Positions 1 through 9,917 are shown, numbered from the stretch's first letter. The stretch: 64,000 nt of DNA from Cohaesibacter intestini (GCF_003324485.1 NZ_QODK01000004.1:310001-374000); one strand, 5' to 3'. Made by a program: numbers and translations. The notes: a model not told the origin generated them from the letters alone.

Positions 1-2
1 CA

Positions 3-1325
3 GTGCGCCAGCATCTTGATCTGTCTGACCTTGCAACCATGTCCGTCGAGGCAATCAACGCCCATGGCCGGATGTTGTTCGACGCCAAATTCACCACACT
101 CGATGGAGCTGGGCGCCCTGCTGCAACACAGGCGGAAGTGCCAGTCAAGCGCCGCCCCGGTCGTGTGCCGGCCCTGTTCCGCACTTCGGGTCCGGATTCC
201 AATGCTTGCAATGGCTGTCACAATCAGCCAGCGTCTGGCGGTGCAGGTGAGTTTGTCGCCAATGTTTTCACCTCTGTGGGCGTGTCTGATGCCGAGTTTG
301 ATACGCTTGAAGCACAATTCTCCAATGAGCGTGGCACGCCGCACTTGCATGGCTCCGGCCTTGTGGAGCTGCTGGCGCGCGAAATGACTGCCGAGCTTCG
401 TGCTCTGCGCCGTGATGCGGTCGATCAGGCGCGTGCAAGCGGTCAGTCGGTGACCGTGCCTCTGGTTGCCAAGGGGGTCGATTTCGGCTCCTTGACCGTG
501 CAGCCGGACGGGTTCGTCAATGTCGAACAGATCGAAGGCATTGATCACGATCTGATCGTTCGCCCGTTCAGCCAGAAAGGGGTCTTCACTTCTCTGCGCC
601 AGTTCAGCATCAACGCGATGAACACCCACCATGGGATGCAGAGCGATGAGCGCTGGGGTATGCAATGGACCCATTCCGCCGATTTTGATGAAGATGGTCA
701 CAAACAGGAATTGCTGTCCGGTGACCTGACTGCCGTTGTTCTGTTTCAGGCGGCTTTGCCGACGCCTGTCCAAACCATGCCCGAGCATCCCGTTCTGCAG
801 GATGCGGTGAAAGAGGGGGCTGATCTGTTCGATCAGGCGCTTTGTTCGCAATGCCATGTGAAGGCCTTGCCGCTCAAATCGCTGACATTTGTCGAACCCG
901 GCCCCTATAACGCAGCGGGCAATCTCAGGGCGTCTGATCGCTCTGATGCCGTCTTCTCGTTCCAATTGTCCTCGGCAGGATTGGAGCAAAATGAGAAGGG
1001 TGAATGGATGGTGCCAGTCTTTTCAGACTTCAAGCGCCATGTGATCGCCGATGCCGAGAAAAGTCATTTTGGCAATGAGCGTCTGTCTCAGCGGTTCATT
1101 CCGAATGACCAATTCCTGACACCCCGTCTTTGGGGTGTCGGCAGCACGGCCCCTTATGGTCATCGTGGTGACGTCTCTACCCTCAGGGAAGTGATCGGAC
1201 ATCACGGTGGGCAAGCCAAAGAGGCACGGTTGGCCTTCGAAAAGCTGTCAGATCTCGAACAGCGAAAAATAATACAATATCTACAATCCCTTACCCTTAC
1301 TCTAGCCACGGAGATACAGCAATGA
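3..1325 (+). CDS. Di-heme cytochrome c / thiol-oxidoreductase-like protein (5' end cut)
   Basis: The reading frame is open to the left edge of the window, so the true start and signal peptide are probably missing; the GTG at position 3 is only the first usable codon. Two c-type heme motifs are visible, CNGCH at residues 69-73 and CSQCH at 281-285, followed by a C-terminal stretch (TPRLWGVGSTAPYGHRGD, then a GGQA segment) typical of the di-heme peroxidase / DUF1111 'thiol oxidoreductase' group. Such proteins are periplasmic electron-transfer or peroxidase-like enzymes. The stop overlaps the next start by four bases (ATGA), so the two are translationally coupled. The heme motifs are certain; the reaction is not. 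A MauG-like or plain cytochrome role is possible. Confidence 0.8.
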   Translation: MRQHLDLSDLATMSVEAINAHGRMLFDAKFTTLDGAGRPAATQAEVPVKRRPGRVPALFRTSGPDSNACNGCHNQPASGGAGEFVANVFTSVGVSDAEFDTLEAQFSNERGTPHLHGSGLVELLAREMTAELRALRRDAVDQARASGQSVTVPLVAKGVDFGSLTVQPDGFVNVEQIEGIDHDLIVRPFSQKGVFTSLRQFSINAMNTHHGMQSDERWGMQWTHSADFDEDGHKQELLSGDLTAVVLFQAALPTPVQTMPEHPVLQDAVKEGADLFDQALCSQCHVKALPLKSLTFVEPGPYNAAGNLRASDRSDAVFSFQLSSAGLEQNEKGEWMVPVFSDFKRHVIADAEKSHFGNERLSQRFIPNDQFLTPRLWGVGSTAPYGHRGDVSTLREVIGHHGGQAKEARLAFEKLSDLEQRKIIQYLQSLTLTLATEIQQ

Positions 1326-2971
1326 GAGCGATTATCTATGCTATATCTGCCGGTGTCATCGGCGTGTTTGCGTCCCATGCACTGGCGGTAGAAGCGCCTC
1401 ATATGGTTGAAGTGACGGAGACATCCGGAGTTGAGCACCGCTACAATGGCGGCTGGGAATATTTTGTTGGCGGCGGTGTTGCAGCCTTTGACTGCAATGG
1501 CGACCGTTATCCGGAGCTCTATCTGGCGGGGGGCTCTGATCCAGCAGCGCTCTATGTCAATCGCAGCACACTTGGCGGAGCTCTGTCATTTGAAAAAAAG
1601 TCGGATAGCCCCCTGGCCATAGAAGCGGTCAGTGGGGCCTATCCCCTTGATATCGATAGCGACGGCATTCAGGACCTTCTGGTCCTGCGTGTCGGCGAGA
1701 ATAAGCTGTTTCGCGGTCTTGGTAATTGCCAGTTCGAGGAAGCCAACAAACGCTGGTCGTTTGATGGCGGTCAGGCCTGGTCGACGGCCTTTGCGGCCAT
1801 GTGGGAAGAAGGCCAAAGCCTGCCAACGCTGGCAATTGGCAATTATGTGGATCGCGACCAACCGGGTGCCCCTTTTGGCACCTGTCATGACACCGATTTC
1901 TTTCGTCCCAGCGGTTCCGATGGATCGGGCGGCTATCGGCATGAAAGTCTGAAGCCGGGCTATTGTGCCCTGTCGATGATGTTTACCGACTGGGATCGCT
2001 CCGGCAAACCCGATTTGCGGATCGCCAATGACCGGCAATATTATCGCGGCGGTCACGAGCAATTGTGGAAGGTCCGGGCAGGTGAACAGCCAGAGGAATA
2101 TCGCTCCGGCGATGGCTGGCGCCGGGTGCGGGTCTGGGGCATGGGAATCGCCTCGACAGACCTGACCGGCGATGGTCGGCCCGACTATTACATCACCTCA
2201 ATGGCTGACAACAAGTTGCAGATCCTGACCTCCCGCCGTGGAGAGCCGGATTTTGAAGACGGGGCGTTTCAGCGCGGCATCACCGCCCATCGGCCGTTTG
2301 TTGGCGACAATGTCAATCCGTCGACCTCGTGGCATGCGCAGTTTGATGATGTCAACAATGACAGTTTCATTGATCTGTTCGTGACCAAGGGCAATGTCGA
2401 GGCGATGACGGATTTTGCCATGGAAGATCCAAACAGCCTGTTGCTTGGCATGCCAGATGGTTCGTTCGAGGAAGCTGCCGACAAGGCCAACATGTTGAGT
2501 TTTGCCCGCGGACGGGGCGGCTCTCTGGTTGACCTCAATCTGGATGGTCAGCTCGACAGTGTTGTGGTCAATCGTAAGGTCAATGCCCAGATCTGGCGCA
2601 ATATGGGACAGGTTGAAACGAAGGACGGCGCGACGGACGAGACGATTGCCGCTCCCATGGGCAATTGGGTGGCTCTCCAGCTGCTTCAGGATGGTCCCAA
2701 CAGGGATGCCATAGGCTCCTTCCTTGAGGTGCGAATTGCGGATCGGACGCAAAGTCGGGAAATCACCATTGGCGGTGGCCATGCGGGGGGCAAGGCCGGA
2801 TGGCATCATTTCGGTATCGGAGTGGCAGAACGTGCCGTTGCGCGGGTTCAATGGCCGGATGGAGAATGGAGCCCGTGGATCCGTCTGTTTGCCAATCAGC
2901 ATGCCCGGATCACACGGGGCAAATCCACCGCCGATGTCTGGTTGCCTTCACAGGTGGCTTTGCAAAACTGA
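1322..2971 (+). CDS. CRTAC1-like secreted protein (FG-GAP/VCBS repeats, ASPIC/UnbV C-terminus)
   Basis: The protein is 549 residues. It starts with a clear Sec signal peptide (cleavage near residues 22-23, after SHALA). The body holds several Asp-rich blade motifs of the FG-GAP/VCBS beta-propeller type (FDCNGDRYPELYLAG, DIDSDGIQDLLVL, DDVNNDSFIDLF, DLNLDGQLDSVVV), which usually bind calcium. The C-terminal 90 residues match the ASPIC/UnbV domain pattern (GSFLEVRI, then ITIGGG, then VQWPDG). The family is extracytoplasmic and poorly characterised. The gene overlaps the upstream di-heme protein by ATGA, so the products probably act together in the periplasm or on the surface. No enzymatic residues are recognisable. 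Confidence 0.85.
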   Translation: MRAIIYAISAGVIGVFASHALAVEAPHMVEVTETSGVEHRYNGGWEYFVGGGVAAFDCNGDRYPELYLAGGSDPAALYVNRSTLGGALSFEKKSDSPLAIEAVSGAYPLDIDSDGIQDLLVLRVGENKLFRGLGNCQFEEANKRWSFDGGQAWSTAFAAMWEEGQSLPTLAIGNYVDRDQPGAPFGTCHDTDFFRPSGSDGSGGYRHESLKPGYCALSMMFTDWDRSGKPDLRIANDRQYYRGGHEQLWKVRAGEQPEEYRSGDGWRRVRVWGMGIASTDLTGDGRPDYYITSMADNKLQILTSRRGEPDFEDGAFQRGITAHRPFVGDNVNPSTSWHAQFDDVNNDSFIDLFVTKGNVEAMTDFAMEDPNSLLLGMPDGSFEEAADKANMLSFARGRGGSLVDLNLDGQLDSVVVNRKVNAQIWRNMGQVETKDGATDETIAAPMGNWVALQLLQDGPNRDAIGSFLEVRIADRTQSREITIGGGHAGGKAGWHHFGIGVAERAVARVQWPDGEWSPWIRLFANQHARITRGKSTADVWLPSQVALQN

Positions 2972-2994
2972 CGCCGCTTGCTGCCAGTGTTAAA

Positions 2995-3618
2995 TCAGGC
3001 CGTCGCACGATGGCCTGACCTTGGGTTGGGTGTCGCTGTGGCATTCTTCCAGATACGGTAGATTTCCAGCAATGCGAGCGGCACAAAATGGGCCAGTGCC
3101 GGCCCGAAGTGATATTCGAGGAACACCCAGTGGGCGAAAGTGGCAAGGGCTGCGCCATAGACGGTGCGCTGGAGAATTTTCCACCCGCGTGGCCCCATCA
3201 GGCGGATGGACAGGTCGTTGGACGTCAGCGCGAGAGGCACGAAAATCACGAAGGCCAGCCAGCCGGTCCAGATACCGGTTTTGACAAAATCTGCCAGCAG
3301 GGCGGACATGGTGCCCAGATCAATCACATAATATAGGGTATGTAGCGCGGCATAGCCAAAGGCGGCGACGCCCAGATAGCGACGGCGGCGGGCCAGCCAA
3401 CGGATCCAGCCAGTTTTGGGAAACAGCATTTTCAAGGGTGTCAGGATCATGGTTATGATCATGAAGCGGGCTGCAAATTCCCCGGTTGGATGGAGCAGCC
3501 GATGCAGGTCGTTGCCCTGCAGGGCTCCGGCGATCATGCCAAAGGAAGGAAGCGCGATGAGGAGCCAAAAGACATAAGGGCTGCTGAAAAAGCGTTTGAT
3601 TGTAGAGGATGCAGACAT
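2995..3618 (-). CDS. msrQ: MsrQ-like ferric-reductase-type heme membrane protein
   Basis: This is a 207-residue integral membrane protein with about six hydrophobic segments and the ferric reductase-like transmembrane fold. Candidate heme ligands are histidines in membrane contexts (LHRLLHPTGEFA, AALHTLYYV, FAHWVFLEYHFGP). Length and motifs fit MsrQ/YedZ, the quinone-linked heme b subunit that feeds electrons to the periplasmic methionine sulfoxide reductase MsrP. No msrP lies next to it in this window, so the partner is elsewhere or the protein has another role. I chose the ATG at 3618; a TTG nine codons upstream is possible. It converges on the CRTAC1-like gene with 23 bases between stops. 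Confidence 0.75.
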   Translation of the reverse strand: MSASSTIKRFFSSPYVFWLLIALPSFGMIAGALQGNDLHRLLHPTGEFAARFMIITMILTPLKMLFPKTGWIRWLARRRRYLGVAAFGYAALHTLYYVIDLGTMSALLADFVKTGIWTGWLAFVIFVPLALTSNDLSIRLMGPRGWKILQRTVYGAALATFAHWVFLEYHFGPALAHFVPLALLEIYRIWKNATATPNPRSGHRATA

Positions 3619-4107
3619 ATCCTGAAATCCGTTCGTGAAAGCCAAGGGTGATTGAAATCGGAGTCAGGATCTGACGGTGGCCAAGATCCCGTTTATGCAG
3701 GACAGATTATTGGCTCGGACAGGGTGAGTTCCAGTCATGTTTGGTATCAAATTGTATTCAACTGTAACGGGCTTGAACGGCGTTTCTGTCGCCTGTTGCG
3801 GGTCGGTCGGTGCTTTTTTGGTCGAACTGGCTGTGAATCTTTTTACAATCTGCTCTTGATCAATTTTTTCTCGGTTTTTGTCGCCTAGAAAGTAGGCTAC
3901 TTTTCGGTTCTCATGCCCGCCTTTTCGTGGATCCCCGATTGTACCCGGGATCATGCGGGCTTGACCGTTTGCATGCATGGAGCCTTGCGGCCTGTTGAGA
4001 CGCTGAGGCACCATCATGGTTTTCGTATTTTGCCAGGCCGCCGCTCCATCTGTTTTTTCGTTGTGCCGGTGCCGACGCTATAGCAACAAGAAAAAGAAAG
4101 CCCACTC
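3619..4107. other. Intergenic region without a recognised gene
   Basis: About 490 bases separate two divergent genes. The region has T-rich stretches and carries the promoters of both flanking genes, but I cannot point to a convincing -35/-10 pair. Open frames here are short and lack family resemblance or a good ribosome binding site. No tRNA or riboswitch-like fold was seen. Confidence 0.5.
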
Positions 4108-7100
4108 ATGCGCCCGCATATGATGAGATCGAAACGGTTTGCGCCTCTTTTCTGGACTCAGTTTCTGTCTGCCTTCAATGACAACTTTCTTCGCTATTCG
4201 CTGATCTTTCTGATCCTTGCCAAAATGGCGACGCAAGAGGCTGGCTCACTGGTGACCATGGCTGGCGCCATTTTCATGTTTCCGTTTCTGATCCTGTCGG
4301 CGCTTGGCGGGGAACTGGCCGACAAAAATGACAAGGGGCGGATGGCTGAAAAGCTCAAGCTGGCCGAAATCGGTGCCGCCGTGGTGGCGGTGCTTGGTAT
4401 CGGGCTTGGCTCGATCTGGCTTTCTATGGTGGCCTTGTTCCTGTTCGGCGTGGTGTCTGCGCTTTTCGGGCCGATCAAATATGGCATCCTGCCCGATCAT
4501 CTGCCGCGGCGGGAATTGCCCGTGGCCAATGCGTGGGTGGAAGGGGCGACCTTTGTTGCCATTCTGGCAGGCACCATCGTGGCAGGGTTGGCGGCAACGG
4601 GCGGGGTTGATATCACGCTGTTCGGGCCGATGATGCTGATCTTTGCGGTTGGCTGTTGGATGATTAGCCGCAAAATCCCCAATACGGGCTCCAGCGCTCC
4701 GGATCTGGTGATCAATCGCAATATTCTCGCCTCGACCAGCCAGCTGCTGGGGGAGCTTTATGGCAGCAAGAAGCTGTGGCGTGCCAGCCTGATCGTATCG
4801 TGGTTCTGGTTGCTGGGGGGCGTGATCACCGCTCTGGTGCCAACCTTTGTCACCCAGATTATGGGTGGCTCACCGATGGTGGTGACGATCTATTCGGTTA
4901 TTTTCGCGATCTCTGTGGCCTTTGGTTCGGCGATTGCGGCCTGGCTTTGCGCCGGGCGGGTGGTGTTGCTGCCTGCACCCTTTGGTGCGGCTTTGGTCGC
5001 TTTTTTCTGTTTCCAGCTGGCGTGGAACCTTTCAAATCTCAAAGCACCGATCGCCTTTGATGGGCTGGTTGATTTCTTCACGCATACCGCAGCCATCCGC
5101 GTCGGAATTGATCTCAGTGGTCTTGCCATTGCGGGGGCGCTGTTGGTGGTGCCTGCCTTCACCGGCTTGCAGACCTGGGCCAAGAAAAGCCGGCGGGCGC
5201 GGGTGATCGCGGCGGTCAATGTGATGAATGCGGCTTTCATCTTCGTGTCGGGCGGGGCTTTGGCCCTGGCGCAGGCGCAAGGGGTCTCGATCCCGCAGAT
5301 CCTGTTCTTCCTTGGGCTGCTGAATGTGGTCGTGGCATGGATGATGCTGCGCTATTTGCCGACCAATCCTTTGTGGGATCTGGTCAGCATTCTGTTTCGG
5401 ACCTTCTCTCGGCTGGAAGTCGAGGGACGGGAAAATCTCGAGAAGGCTGGCAAGGCGCCGATTCTGGCCTGTAACCATGTCAGCTTCCTCGATGGGCCGC
5501 TGGCGATGGCGATCACCGAAGACGAACCTGTCTTTGCCATTGATGCCAAAACCGCCAAGGCATGGTGGGTCCATCCTTTCCTGCGCTTTTGCAATTATAT
5601 CATTCTCGAACCGTCCTTGCCTGTGGCCTCTCAGGATCTCATTCAGGCGATCCAGAGCGGCAAGCCACTGGTGATTTTCCCTGAGGCGCGGGTCACTGAT
5701 ACCGGTGGCCTGATGAAGGTTTATGATGTTGCTGCGATGGCGGCCGATATGACCGGCTCGATGGTGGTGCCGATCCGGATCGATGGGCTGGAGCGGAGTT
5801 ATTCCTCACGGATGGGGTCGCAAAAGGTGCGGCGGCAGTTTTTCCCGAAGGTCAAGGTCACCATTCTGGAGCCCGTGCGGTTGCAAGTGCCTGAGCGCTT
5901 CAAGGGTCGCAAGCGTCGGATGGCAGCAGGGGCGGCGTTGCAGCGGCTGATGTCGGAGCTGGTCTACCGGACCACCAATGTCGAACAATCGGTGCTGAAA
6001 TCGATCATCGATGTGGGGCGTGATCTGGGTATGCGTCGTCATGCTCTGGAGGATCCTCTGTCCGGGCGTCTTAACTATGGACGGCTGCTGACCGGTGCGC
6101 GGGTGCTGGGCAACCGTTTCTATCACGACTTCCCGAATGACGAGCGGATTGCCGTGATGCTGCCCAATGCCAATGGCACTGTGGCCGTTCTGCTGGGACT
6201 GATGTCGGCAGGCAAGGTTGCGGCGATGATCAACTTCACCTCCGGTCTTGCCAGCATTCGTTCCGCTCTGAAGACGGCAGAAGTGAAGGTGCTGCTGACC
6301 TCGCATGCCTTCATTGAGGGCGCCAAGCTGGAAGAGCTGATCGAAGGGTTGAAGGATGACGTGCAGATTGTCTGGGTCGACGACATGCGCAACAAGATTG
6401 GCAGCTTCGAGAAGATCTCCGGCCTGCTCAATCGAACCAAGCCGATTGTCGAGCGGGGGGCGGATGACACGGCGGTTATTCTCTTCACGTCCGGTTCGGA
6501 AGGGGTGCCCAAAGGCGTGGTGCTTAATCACCGCAATCTTCTGGCGAACACCGCACAAGCCGGGGCCGTAATTGATTTCAGTCTGCAGGACAGTATCTTC
6601 AATGTGTTGCCGATCTTCCACTGCTTCGGCCTGACGGCTTGCACGATCTTGCCATTGGTGCGCGGCATGCCGGTCTATTTCTATCCCTCGCCGCTGCATT
6701 ATCGGGTGATCCCGGAATTGCTCTATGGCTCAAATGCCACCATCATGTTTGGCACCGATACGTTCCTTAATGGCTATGCCCGCACGGCGCATCCGTTTGA
6801 TTTCCGTTCTGTGCGCTATTGCGTTGCCGGTGCGGAGCCGGTGAAGGCGTCCACGCGGGAATTGTTCATGGAGCGGTTCGGTGTGCGCATCCTTGAAGGC
6901 TACGGGGTGACAGAGGCCTCGCCAGTCATTTCGCTCAATACACCGATGTTCTTCAAGGCTGGCTCGGTCGGCAAGGCTTTGCCGGGGATCGAGACGAGAC
7001 TCGAACCTGTGCCGGGGGTCAAGGAAGGCGGGCAATTGTTTGTCCGCGGGGCCAACGTGATGACCGGTTACCTGCGGGCGGAAAATCCAGGCGTGCTGGA

Positions 7101-7503
7101 GCCGCCCAAAGAGGGCTGGCATGATACCGGTGACATCGTTACCATCGATGACGATGGCTATATCACCATCATTGGCCGTGCCAAGCGGTTTGTCGAAATT
7201 GCTGGTGAGAAGGTATCCATGGCTGCGATTGAAACGTTGGCCGATCAGTTGTGGCCGGGCTTTTTGTCCGCTACAGCGCGCATCCCCGATCCCAAACGCG
7301 GCGAGCGGGTGATCATGGTCACCGATAATCCAGACGCCAACCGTCCGGATTTTGCTGCCTTTGCCAAGTCGCAAGGGGCAACCGAGTTGCTGGTGCCTGC
7401 GGAAATTGTCGTCCGTACGGTGCCCGTTCTGGGGACAGGCAAGGTGGATTTTGTCTCGGTACAGAAGATGATTGAAGAAGAATATATGGATGGCCAGGCC
7501 TAG
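4108..7503 (+). CDS. aas: LplT-PlsC-Aas fusion: lysophospholipid transporter / acyltransferase / acyl-ACP synthetase
   Basis: The protein has 1131 residues and three parts. Residues 1 to about 420 are an MFS transporter like LplT, which flips lysophospholipid inward. About 430-620 is a PlsC-type acyltransferase with NHVSFLD (H457 and D462) and FPEARVT. About 640-1131 is an AMP-forming acyl-ACP/acyl-CoA ligase with LFTSGSEGVPKG near residue 792, GYGVTEASPV, and DTGDI followed by GRAKRFVEIAGEKVS. Together they re-acylate lysophosphatidylethanolamine. In E. coli the same job is split between lplT and aas; here all steps are on one chain at the inner membrane. All three active-site motifs look intact. 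A second ATG lies four codons downstream of the chosen start. Confidence 0.93.
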   Translation: MRPHMMRSKRFAPLFWTQFLSAFNDNFLRYSLIFLILAKMATQEAGSLVTMAGAIFMFPFLILSALGGELADKNDKGRMAEKLKLAEIGAAVVAVLGIGLGSIWLSMVALFLFGVVSALFGPIKYGILPDHLPRRELPVANAWVEGATFVAILAGTIVAGLAATGGVDITLFGPMMLIFAVGCWMISRKIPNTGSSAPDLVINRNILASTSQLLGELYGSKKLWRASLIVSWFWLLGGVITALVPTFVTQIMGGSPMVVTIYSVIFAISVAFGSAIAAWLCAGRVVLLPAPFGAALVAFFCFQLAWNLSNLKAPIAFDGLVDFFTHTAAIRVGIDLSGLAIAGALLVVPAFTGLQTWAKKSRRARVIAAVNVMNAAFIFVSGGALALAQAQGVSIPQILFFLGLLNVVVAWMMLRYLPTNPLWDLVSILFRTFSRLEVEGRENLEKAGKAPILACNHVSFLDGPLAMAITEDEPVFAIDAKTAKAWWVHPFLRFCNYIILEPSLPVASQDLIQAIQSGKPLVIFPEARVTDTGGLMKVYDVAAMAADMTGSMVVPIRIDGLERSYSSRMGSQKVRRQFFPKVKVTILEPVRLQVPERFKGRKRRMAAGAALQRLMSELVYRTTNVEQSVLKSIIDVGRDLGMRRHALEDPLSGRLNYGRLLTGARVLGNRFYHDFPNDERIAVMLPNANGTVAVLLGLMSAGKVAAMINFTSGLASIRSALKTAEVKVLLTSHAFIEGAKLEELIEGLKDDVQIVWVDDMRNKIGSFEKISGLLNRTKPIVERGADDTAVILFTSGSEGVPKGVVLNHRNLLANTAQAGAVIDFSLQDSIFNVLPIFHCFGLTACTILPLVRGMPVYFYPSPLHYRVIPELLYGSNATIMFGTDTFLNGYARTAHPFDFRSVRYCVAGAEPVKASTRELFMERFGVRILEGYGVTEASPVISLNTPMFFKAGSVGKALPGIETRLEPVPGVKEGGQLFVRGANVMTGYLRAENPGVLEPPKEGWHDTGDIVTIDDDGYITIIGRAKRFVEIAGEKVSMAAIETLADQLWPGFLSATARIPDPKRGERVIMVTDNPDANRPDFAAFAKSQGATELLVPAEIVVRTVPVLGTGKVDFVSVQKMIEEEYMDGQA

Positions 7504-7542
7504 CCGGCTTGGCTGGAAGACGCTGATTTGGGGGAGGACGTT

Positions 7543-8547
7543 ATGTCTCGTGAGATTTTCGGGGCCATGCCGGATGGCCGGTCCGTGGAACGGGTGGTTC
7601 TGAAGGGCGGCGGGCTGACGGCCACGGTCCTGACCTTTGGGGCCGTGGTGCAGGATCTGCGCCTTGATGGTCATGACAAACCGCTGGTGCTAGGGTTTGA
7701 CAGCTTTGCACCCTATCTCACCCAGTCGCCCTATTTCGGCGCAATGGCGGGACGCTACGCCAATCGGATTTGCGATGGTCGTTTCACGCTGGATGGGGAG
7801 ACCCATCAGGTGGATCAGAACTTCCTTGGCAAACACTGCTTGCATGGGGGTGTCGATGGCATCTCGCAGCGGCTCTGGTCCATCGAGACGCTGGAGGCGG
7901 ATGCTGTGACACTGGTTTGCCACCTTGAGGACGGCCATATGGGCTATCCCGGCGCGATGGAGATCCGGCTGCGTTATGCGTTGCTGGATGGTGGCTGCCT
8001 TGACATTCAGATGGAAGCCACCAGCGACAAGGCGACCTTGTGCAATCTGGCGCACCACAGCTATTTCAATCTTGATGGTGGTCCGACCATTGATGATCAT
8101 GTCCTGCAGGTGAAGGCCGAAAACTATCTGCCGGTGGATGAGGAAGCCATTCCGACCGGTGAGGTTGCGCCGGTGGCAGGAACATGGATGGATTTCCGGG
8201 CGCCAAAACGGCTGGGGGACGCCTTTGCGGAGCATTCGATTGATCACAATTTCTGTCTAACGGACGAGCGACAGGCGCTGCGGCTGATTGCACGTCTTGA
8301 AAGCCCCGCATCCGGGGTGCGTATGGCTGTGTTGAGCACTGAGCCGGGTGTGCAGGCCTATGATGGCTCTTACATCGAGGCGGGGATGATTGGGCTTGAC
8401 GGGTGTGAGATGGGTCCGCGATCTGGCTTTTGTCTTGAGCCACAGGTCTGGCCAGATGCGCCCAACCATCCGGCTTTCCCGCAAGCCGTATTGCGACCGG
8501 GTGAGACCTATCGTCAGCAGACGCAATATGTCTTTTCCAAAGGTTGA
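7543..8547 (+). CDS. galM: Aldose 1-epimerase (galactose mutarotase)
   Basis: The 334-residue cytoplasmic enzyme interconverts alpha and beta anomers of aldohexoses. Family signatures are GRYANRI, the catalytic histidines in LHGGVDG and LAHHSYFNLDG, and the C-terminal EPQVWPDAPNHPAFP stretch with the catalytic Glu. The frame opens upstream at a TTG, but GGGGGAGG (7530-7537) sits five bases before the ATG at 7543, which decides the start. It follows the aas fusion by 39 bases and may share its transcript, although the functions are unrelated. It could also serve the fructose-type sugar locus just downstream. Confidence 0.93.
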   Translation: MSREIFGAMPDGRSVERVVLKGGGLTATVLTFGAVVQDLRLDGHDKPLVLGFDSFAPYLTQSPYFGAMAGRYANRICDGRFTLDGETHQVDQNFLGKHCLHGGVDGISQRLWSIETLEADAVTLVCHLEDGHMGYPGAMEIRLRYALLDGGCLDIQMEATSDKATLCNLAHHSYFNLDGGPTIDDHVLQVKAENYLPVDEEAIPTGEVAPVAGTWMDFRAPKRLGDAFAEHSIDHNFCLTDERQALRLIARLESPASGVRMAVLSTEPGVQAYDGSYIEAGMIGLDGCEMGPRSGFCLEPQVWPDAPNHPAFPQAVLRPGETYRQQTQYVFSKG

Positions 8548-8586
8548 TTGGTTGATCTGCTGGCAAATCGAGAGCAAGCAGGGCGG

Positions 8587-9804
8587 TTATCTCAATTCCT
8601 TGAACAATACGCTCTGATCCAGCAGATAGCGATTGAGCAATGGCAAGGTGGCCGCGCCAAGGGCACGGGCACCTGAGCCAATGGTGCCTTCTTGAATCGA
8701 AGGCAGAACGATGCCTTGCAAGTCGATGGTGTCGATCGAGGCACTGACTTTTTCGACCAGTCGCTTGCGGATTTCTACCGGGAAGGAGCCGTCAATGATG
8801 GCGGCTTCGAAGTCGATCACCGCACAGGCAGAAATGACCGCCATGGCCAGATAGTGGGCCACATGGTCGAGCCATTCTTCGAGTATTTCACCCAGATCAT
8901 CCCAATTGGCCTCTGCATGCCGCAGAAATGTCGGGTCGCGCCCTTCCTTGAGGAGTGACTTTTCCAGCGAATAGAGTGAGGTTTCCGCCAGCAACTGGGT
9001 GGATGTGCCATCGGCTGAAATCAATGGCATCGGGCCAAAAGCGCCAGCATTGCCTGTGCGACCCGAATAGACCGAATGATTGAGCACGATGCCGCCACCA
9101 ACAAAAGTGCCGACAAAGAAATAGACGAAATCGGCGAATTCCGGGCCGCGGCCAAAGGTCAGTTCGGCCCCACAGGCCACGGTGGCGTCATTGAGCTGGA
9201 AGACCGGGAAACGGCAACGTTCTTCAAGAGCGGCGGCGATGTCGAAGTGCTTCCAGACATCCATTGTCCCCTTGGGGGCGCCGACCTGTTCTTCCCAGTT
9301 CCATAGCTGGAAGGGCAGACCGATGCCAATGCCCGCGATCTTCTGGCGGTCTTCGTCGCTGAAGGTTTTTGACGCGTCCAGAATGGCTGTGCTGGCGAAG
9401 TCGAGCAACGCATCGGGCATCGGATAATCATAGGTGATGCGCTGGGATGTCAGGGGGTCGCCAAGGAAATTGATCAGCACCAGATCGGCCGAACGGCGGC
9501 CGATTTTCAAGCCAAAGGAATAGACACCGCCGGGATTGAGCGCCATTGGGATCGAAGGCTGGCCCACCTTGCCACGGATCGGATCGCCACGGAGCAGCAA
9601 GCCGTCAGCCTCCAGACTGCGCATGATGACGGACACCGTCTGGGCACTGAGGCCGGAGCGGCGTGCAATCTCGGATTTTGGCAAATGGCCGTGACGGCGC
9701 ACAAGCGATAACACGAGCCGTTCATTATAGGCCCGTACGCGCGTCTGATTGGAGCCGCCAGATGGATCCGATATGCGGTCATTTGTCTCAAGACCTGGCT
9801 GCAT
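8587..9804 (-). CDS. ROK-family transcriptional repressor, probable regulator of frcBCA
   Basis: The protein is about 405 residues. An N-terminal winged helix (KSEIARRSGLSAQTVSVIMRSLEADGLL, described in two parts: KSEIARRSGLS then QTVSVIMRSLEADG) is followed by a ROK sugar-sensing domain. The kinase-type ATP and zinc signatures are degenerate, as usual for ROK regulators of the NagC/Mlc/XylR type. It is divergent from frcB, the placement of the ROK regulator of fructose importers in rhizobia. A TTG at 9822 is in frame, but it lies only two bases from GGGAGGAA; I prefer the ATG at 9804. It probably binds the inverted repeat at 9918-9938 and responds to fructose or a related sugar, by inference. 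Confidence 0.85.
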   Translation of the reverse strand: MQPGLETNDRISDPSGGSNQTRVRAYNERLVLSLVRRHGHLPKSEIARRSGLSAQTVSVIMRSLEADGLLLRGDPIRGKVGQPSIPMALNPGGVYSFGLKIGRRSADLVLINFLGDPLTSQRITYDYPMPDALLDFASTAILDASKTFSDEDRQKIAGIGIGLPFQLWNWEEQVGAPKGTMDVWKHFDIAAALEERCRFPVFQLNDATVACGAELTFGRGPEFADFVYFFVGTFVGGGIVLNHSVYSGRTGNAGAFGPMPLISADGTSTQLLAETSLYSLEKSLLKEGRDPTFLRHAEANWDDLGEILEEWLDHVAHYLAMAVISACAVIDFEAAIIDGSFPVEIRKRLVEKVSASIDTIDLQGIVLPSIQEGTIGSGARALGAATLPLLNRYLLDQSVLFKELR

Positions 9805-9917
9805 GGTCTTTCCCCAACACAATTCCTCCCGGCGCGCCCTGTTCTGAGTGTGTTTTCTGTCGCTTTTTTGCGCTTTTTGTCTGTGCGCGCCGAGCGGCAG
9901 CTTCTCACAGTCTAATT

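Noticed and set aside
2995-3018. TCAGGCC/GGCCTGA dyad as a terminator
   Set aside because: It overlaps the msrQ stop codon, has a 10-base loop and no real U-run; too weak to call.
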